NCBI GenBank assembly: GCA_011009095.1
Contig: VTPC01005432.1
Span: 44,335-108,334 of the forward strand
Source of the DNA: Ignelater luminosus
Lineage: Eukaryota; Arthropoda; Insecta; Coleoptera; Elateridae
Reading direction: 5' to 3'
DNA length: 64,000 nt
The notes below the pieces were generated by a model, which did no database searches, was not told where the DNA came from, and saw only the letters and a list, made by a program, of their open reading frames with translations. Below are positions 58,806 through 64,000 of the stretch, one piece after another. The position numbers and the translations under genes are program-made. Numbering within the stretch: the first letter of the stretch is position 1; each line of letters opens with the position of its first letter.

Positions 58806-59420
58806 CTGAAACGATAATTAATGGAATTGCTAAATCATCCTGATTATCAAGCAAGAATGAAATACAGTCAATGGCTTAACATGAAACTACTGGACACCCA
58901 AATCTTATTCTTAGTATTATTTTCAACGATAAGGTCATATTCACAAAAGGGGGGCGTTGTTCCCAATGTCCGAATATCGACATCAACAGCGTTTGAGTTT
59001 GAATGAATGGGTGATTCTACTACACCAGTTAACAGAACCCTTACATTACGATTTCTTGCTGATTATCCATCCTTTTGGAAGATGTGTCCTTAGAACCGAG
59101 ACAACGTTTGATTTTACAGGATGATTTGCTGTCGTATTTTATATTTAGCTGTTAGATAACACTTAGAGTTTCAAGAGAGATCGATAGGCCAAAGACGTAC
59201 CGTTTCATGAACTCCTAGATCTTCTAATTTAACATCTTTTGAATGTTTGTATTTGGGGTTACCTCAGATGTTTAGTTTAAAATTGCCGAAATACAACAGC
59301 AAATTGAACCAAGCTGTGAATGACTGAATGTGTTCGAGAAAATGCAATGTTAACGTGAGGAACTCCCTCCAGAAAAGATGTAGAGCATTCGAACAACTTC
59401 TTTTGTGTTTTCATAAACAA
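58806..59420 (+). pseudogene. Fragment of a DDE (IS630/Tc1/mariner-like) transposase
   Basis: The segment LLNHPDYQARMKYSQWLNM followed by LFLVLFS (58827-58923) resembles the insect transposase group that carries a DYPRRVEFCQWL-type segment ahead of VLFSDE, the motif with the first catalytic Asp. Here a frame change at about 58925 turns that motif into a sequence without the Asp-Glu pair, and a second frame continues as KVIFTKGG. A weakly matching tail (VRNSLQKRCRAFEQ) lies near 59355-59400. The middle, with the other catalytic residues, is not recognisable. Inactive relic; family assignment is moderate. Confidence 0.4.
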
Positions 59421-59603
59421 TAAATTTGGAACAAGTTTGACAGTGTTTCATTCCAAGGTTTTACAGGAAGAGGAAGTTATTGTATCTTGGAAACGGCTTG
59501 GTTTGTTAATTAAAACTTTCCCACTTGTTTTTAATTGTTCTATTTGGTATTAAAATATTTTTTGCACAATCGGGCGTTTTTGATAACTTACGAGCCATGT
59601 ATT

Positions 59604-59800
59604 GCGGGCGGTAAGCAATAAAAAGATTTATTTCAAGTTTTTATTAATAAATTGAAAATGTTGACAAAATTTCAATTTTTTTTAAATTTGAAATCTCGGG
59701 CGTTAGTACAATCGATTTCGGGTAATATTGGGTACTTTGGGCTACGCCTTCAGTCCCCAAACCTATTACCCTCAAATCCGTAAAACGTACTTACCGCCTT
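59604..59800. repeat. Inverted-repeat element with internal hairpin
   Basis: GGCGGTAAG occurs at 59608-59616 and in inverted orientation near 59790-59798. Inside, GGGTAATATTGGGTACTTTGG (59720-59740) can pair with CCCCAAACCTATTACCC (59755-59771) around the loop CTACGCCTTCAGT. CGGGCGTT also occurs both outside (59571) and inside (59697). It is GC-richer than its flanks. A small transposon remnant is likely, but no family or target-site duplication was identified. Confidence 0.4.
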
Positions 59801-62800
59801 CGTTGCTTAAATAACTATTAGTGAGATTAATAAATGCATTTGATGATAGACCAATAGATTAGGTACGAAAGAGTGCCACACTACTAAGCTGTACTACTCG
59901 TACATCAACTCGAATGCTAGTGTGTCAGAAATTTCGAGTTTGTTTGGCACATGCAATAAAAATGGTAGTGGTACAGTAGCATACAACTTCATTTGCTTTT
60001 GTGGCGTGTGTTCCTTGAGAACTACAGAATTTTAATATATATTTCTCATATGTATGCATGTGTGCCCTCGTATCCTAGTATTTGATCAAAGAGATGAAAT
60101 TTTCAAAGATGCTAAATAGAGCTAGACACAAATGTTTAACAAGTTTCTTGATACCAATAATGCTTAAGTGACAAATCAATATTTGTAAGATATTCGGTTG
60201 TTTCTGTTCCAAATTTTAAACTAAAACTTCCTCTAACGACCGAAAAAGCTTTTTAAGAAATAAGCAAGTTTGTTTGTACCAAATCTGCATTTGAAATTGT
60301 GTCTTGCAAATAAATTACCTTTATTATACAAACATTGTTTCCGTGAGCAAATATTGTTCCCGGAAAGGACTTCTATGAATATTACGAAATTAGGGTAGTT
60401 ATTTGATTAAATACCTTTGCGAAGGTCGCTCGGTCACCCACAAACTTTAGCGATTTGCATCAATCGTATCCCGACATTAATAGATTAATATCACTTCCCC
60501 CAAACTTGCTAACTTGAAATGTACTCAAAAGATGTTGATATTAAATTTGGAAATAAACATTAATATTACTACCTTCATCTATAAAATTTAATTTGAAACT
60601 TCGATATAAATTCTGTAGAAACACGATTGATTGAGTTAGGTAATTAGAGATAGGTTTCCGATTTGTTCAAATAATACAAATTGTTTTTTCAAACAAGAAT
60701 GTAAACAAATTCCTTTTTTAAACATTTGGATTTGATGATGATACTCGCGGACCCTCTAGGTAAACAACGATGATGGGCGATAAATATACTTAAAAACATA
60801 GATGCATTATAAATTCATTTGATCCAGAGTAAGCGAAAAGCAACCCTAAAACAGAACAAACAAAATATCCTACAGCTAGCGAAAGCAAAACCACTAATTA
60901 AACAGCGAAGTGGAAATAGAGGCGTGATTGTTGCCCTAGGGCTCACCAAGTGAGAACAACGTAATGCACCCCAACGAACATCGAACGTTTAAATATTTAC
61001 GAAAGTGATATCTGCTTCAAGGCGTAGAGGACTACTACAGCTAGCGCAGTCGATAAAACGATAACTCTCTTGTTTGCACCATCTTATATAAACAAGTATG
61101 TTTTGTTCAGGATTGTTAAATGCATTCTAATTCCAAACTCATCCTTTTGTGATTGAAAATCAATATTGTAAAGAGCGCGCCTTGTTTTAAGTTTTTATTT
61201 TATCGCTTGTACTTTTATTGAAAATTAAATGACGTATCTAATTTACATTTACCCTAATTTTATCTTTCGTGGTTTAGGGATTTACCAGATATAAAATAAC
61301 GAACATTAAAGATGATAGAATGTCGGCCGTAGGTAAAAACTTTCCCCGAAACTTTATATCGTGTTTGTAAATGAAGATTCACATAAGGGAGCTGTTTAAA
61401 GGATCAGGACTTTTACGACGGATTTACAATAAGAAGTTGGTAATTTGAGCTCTAACCCAGAATCAGAAGGAAAGGCTAAATGGAAAAAATTCTTTCGAAA
61501 GTTTAGTTCTTGTCTGAAGTAATAGCAGCCCAGATTCTATTCCTGGAAAATTGAAAAAAAAGAGTGGAAATTATAAAAAACAATACTTATTGGTTGTACT
61601 TTCATAGATTTTGTACAAAACAGCTGTGGATTGAACAAAGAAGTTTACCAACAATTAAGCTCGTTTTTCTAGTTTCTATCGTCGATATTATCATCTTTAC
61701 GTGTGAATTAAAATATTACTTTGAAAAGAAAAATAGAGAAAGATAAAGTTTTATTCTCTGGTAAGGCATAGTCTGATTTTCATTTTTCTTTGTTTTTTTT
61801 TGAAATAACTAATCTTGCTTCAAAAAAGCGTTAATTTTATAGTACATTTGCTATTTTAGGTTAAAACGTTAACGTATTAAAAAGTTTACTTTTGGGATTT
61901 AAAAGTTTTTCTCATGTCAGTTTAAACGCGTTTCCATTTAAAAACCTAAAACTTATTTGATTTGTGAAAGGAATTCTTTGCCTAAAATGGAAAGCAACAA
62001 ATACAGGCAGTTATTTAATTTCCCAAAATGAAATAAAATACAGCAATATAACAATCATTTATAGACTGCTCCCTTCAAATTATTAAATGGAAATTCTGCA
62101 TTTGTGCATTTTTGGCTTTTTTTCCAGATCATTAGCAAATTTTGTATTACTTAGTAAGCAAAGATTTCGGTATAATAAAGAACACTTGCTCATGACCAAA
62201 ACTAACATTAAAAGTTATCTATTTAAGAAGATTAGTGTTGTCACAAAGATAAGAACCATTACGCTCATCTAAAGTAAACTCTGTGAAAATGTTGAAAGGC
62301 TTAGAATAGTCTGTACAAAAACTTTCACGTGCGAGAAGCCTAATTTTCTTGATTACAATAGGACTGAGTTACAGATAAGTAACTGTAGAGTGTTCGGAAG
62401 AACATTCGATACTGAGATGTTTTGTTAGTTTCCATTAAGAACCTTTGCCTGAAAACTTGAAGAATTTGCCAGCTATACAGAGCGTCAACACTAGCTTCAC
62501 CGATTCAGTGAAGAAAAATGACGAAATAATAAAAAAAATAAGATAGAAATCATATTAGTTGACACAGTGCATTGGCAAAGGCCAAACGGAAAATAGGTAT
62601 GATGAGAACTGAACTCATACCCTTGATGTTTGTTATACTTTTCGACGGTGTAGAAACTTGAATTCTTTAAAATGCAAGAAAAAGTAAACTTTCAGAAAGG
62701 AATGTTAGAAACACATGATTGGAACTCTATAGACAACACATGGGAACGAACATTTGAATTCTTAGCAAGTTGAGCATTGTCATCTTGTAGTTAGTAGTAG

Positions 62801-64000
62801 TAGTCGATAATCTTCGTTGAGATTGAAGACAAGAACTTGAAGACAAATCTCCATCCAAGTAAATGAGAGAGGGTATTGAACCTTTTGAGATAGTTCACAC
62901 TACTTTCTGCACTACTCTGAGAACTCGAAGAACAACAGAAATACAGAGTTAGAGATCTCTAACTTTCGAAATGAGATATCATCATGGAAAGAATCTTTCT
63001 TAGGAAACCCCATAAATACTGGGATATTGCGGGTGCTGTCATGAGACGCTTGCAAATTTGTAGCCAATGATATAAAATATCAATAAAAATTGCTGTCTTT
63101 CTGGATTTTGATGACATTGAGCACAATTAGTTTAGCCAATCGGTGCTTTGGTTTCCTGTAAGTAATCGAATAATGCTTAAAACGAGAAAAGTATCTGCAA
63201 AACTTTCATATAATGCAACTTGCCTACTAAAAATATAAAATACATTTTGAATCAGCTTGCTGGATGTTTTATCTTTACTTTGATATTTTTCTTTACTAGC
63301 GCAATTCCGCTTTTACGTTATACCTGTATCGAAAAAGTTGTGGCTGGTAGTTAACAACTTGAAGGGACACAATTTTGATAAAAAACATTGTTATCTATGA
63401 CAGCGTTTGTCTAGTAGCAGATAGCGTCAATAGCATCAATAGTGCAAATAATGGTAGTTTTTGTAAAACATTTCAACTTTTTACTATTCAGAGTATTTCA
63501 TAATTCCACTGCATAGCTTCGGGTACGTATTCTAGGATCAAAAATCGAAAGAAAACCTAATTAGATTTTTTGCTAAAACGCTTTCTTGCGGAGAGAAGTA
63601 GACTTATAATGGTTATGGATGAATAAATATTGAAGAAAGACATCACTTAAAGCAAATCTGGCATAAATTTCAAACCCAAGAGTGAATATCATTAGTTTAG
63701 TAAGTTCCAAAGTGTTTAATATATGATCATTTTCTGCTTTTAATCAGAAAAGAACAAAAACACCTAGTTATAATAGGTTTGGAAGTAACCAAGGAAACTT
63801 ACCAAGAGGCTGCTGTTATTAACGAAAACATGACAATTATCGTTGACCTAAAATAATATAAGGAAAATTACGGTAAAATTGCTATGGTGAGGGAAAAATA
63901 TTCTCTTAAGGATATTGTCTGAGTCCTATTAAGCTAATCTTTTTGGGCAGTAAATATATTGCTATTAGTTGGAATTCAAACTTGTTTGGACACACTGTTT
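59801..64000. other. Non-coding AT-rich stretch to window end
   Basis: No gene could be supported. Positions about 60740-61080 are slightly GC-richer without a recognisable frame. Small frames at 61564-61746 and 62087-62272 lack domains. A short run of AGT units occurs near 62790-62803. Confidence 0.5.

Noticed and set aside
1-64000. Long terminal repeats, CRISPR arrays, endogenous viral genes and bacterial-type genes
   Set aside because: No pair of long direct repeats with retroviral-type ends, no regularly spaced repeat arrays and no recognisable viral or bacterial protein motifs were seen.

Overview
The window looks like a gene-poor, AT-rich stretch of an arthropod nuclear genome, most probably an insect. 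By eye it is roughly two thirds A+T. No long open multi-exon gene crosses it. It carries decayed copies of eukaryotic transposon families common in insects: mariner, piggyBac with TTAA duplications, ZMYM1-like hAT, a non-LTR retrotransposon and several TA-flanked miniature elements. There are no operons, ribosome-binding-site-led genes, CRISPR arrays or bacterial-type genes, so regulatory features of that kind do not apply. It could be intergenic or a large intron; the sequence alone cannot decide.

Layout. 0.5-2.05 kb: an imperfect palindrome, then a 632-bp TA-flanked miniature element. 6.36-7.03 kb: a large foldback with arms of up to about 300 bases. 7.30-7.67 kb: a second hairpin element. 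9.8-10.4 kb: a GC-richer, possibly once-coding patch. 14.9-15.5 kb: a miniature element, followed by diverged tandem repeats to about 16.26 kb. 20.04-21.18 kb: a dead mariner. 21.86-22.57 kb: a miniature element with 142-bp terminal repeats. 24.91-25.00 kb: a tRNA-like (SINE head) fragment, next to a nearly intact 1292-bp mariner (25.007-26.298 kb). 29.4-32.05 kb: a decayed non-LTR retrotransposon. 35.64-38.23 kb: a ZMYM1-like hAT element. 41.55-43.98 kb: a piggyBac element. 44.39-44.60 kb: a plausible first coding exon encoding a BED-type zinc finger. 46.4-47.5 kb: a GC-richer patch with an unexplained 165-codon frame. 48.04-48.22 kb: a diverged fragment of nuclear 28S rRNA. 52.54-52.73 kb: a short hAT-type miniature element. 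52.9-54.1 and 58.5-58.8 kb: minus-strand patches that look like eroded coding sequence. 57.5 kb: a small palindromic element. 58.8-59.4 kb: a transposase scrap. 59.6-59.8 kb: a hairpin repeat. The remaining stretches are AT-rich and show no gene I can support.

How the parts relate. These are mostly independent insertions, not a cooperating gene set. Only the mariner at 25.0-26.3 kb still has its complete catalytic core in one frame, and it has lost one base near the C-terminus. The piggyBac copy lacks its first two catalytic aspartates, and the hAT and non-LTR copies carry many stops and frameshifts. The best candidate for a host gene is the BED-finger exon with its splice donor at 44.6 kb. 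The most unusual item is the 28S rRNA fragment, whose similarity starts almost exactly at the known R1 retrotransposon target site. I did not find a convincing, previously undescribed multi-gene system.
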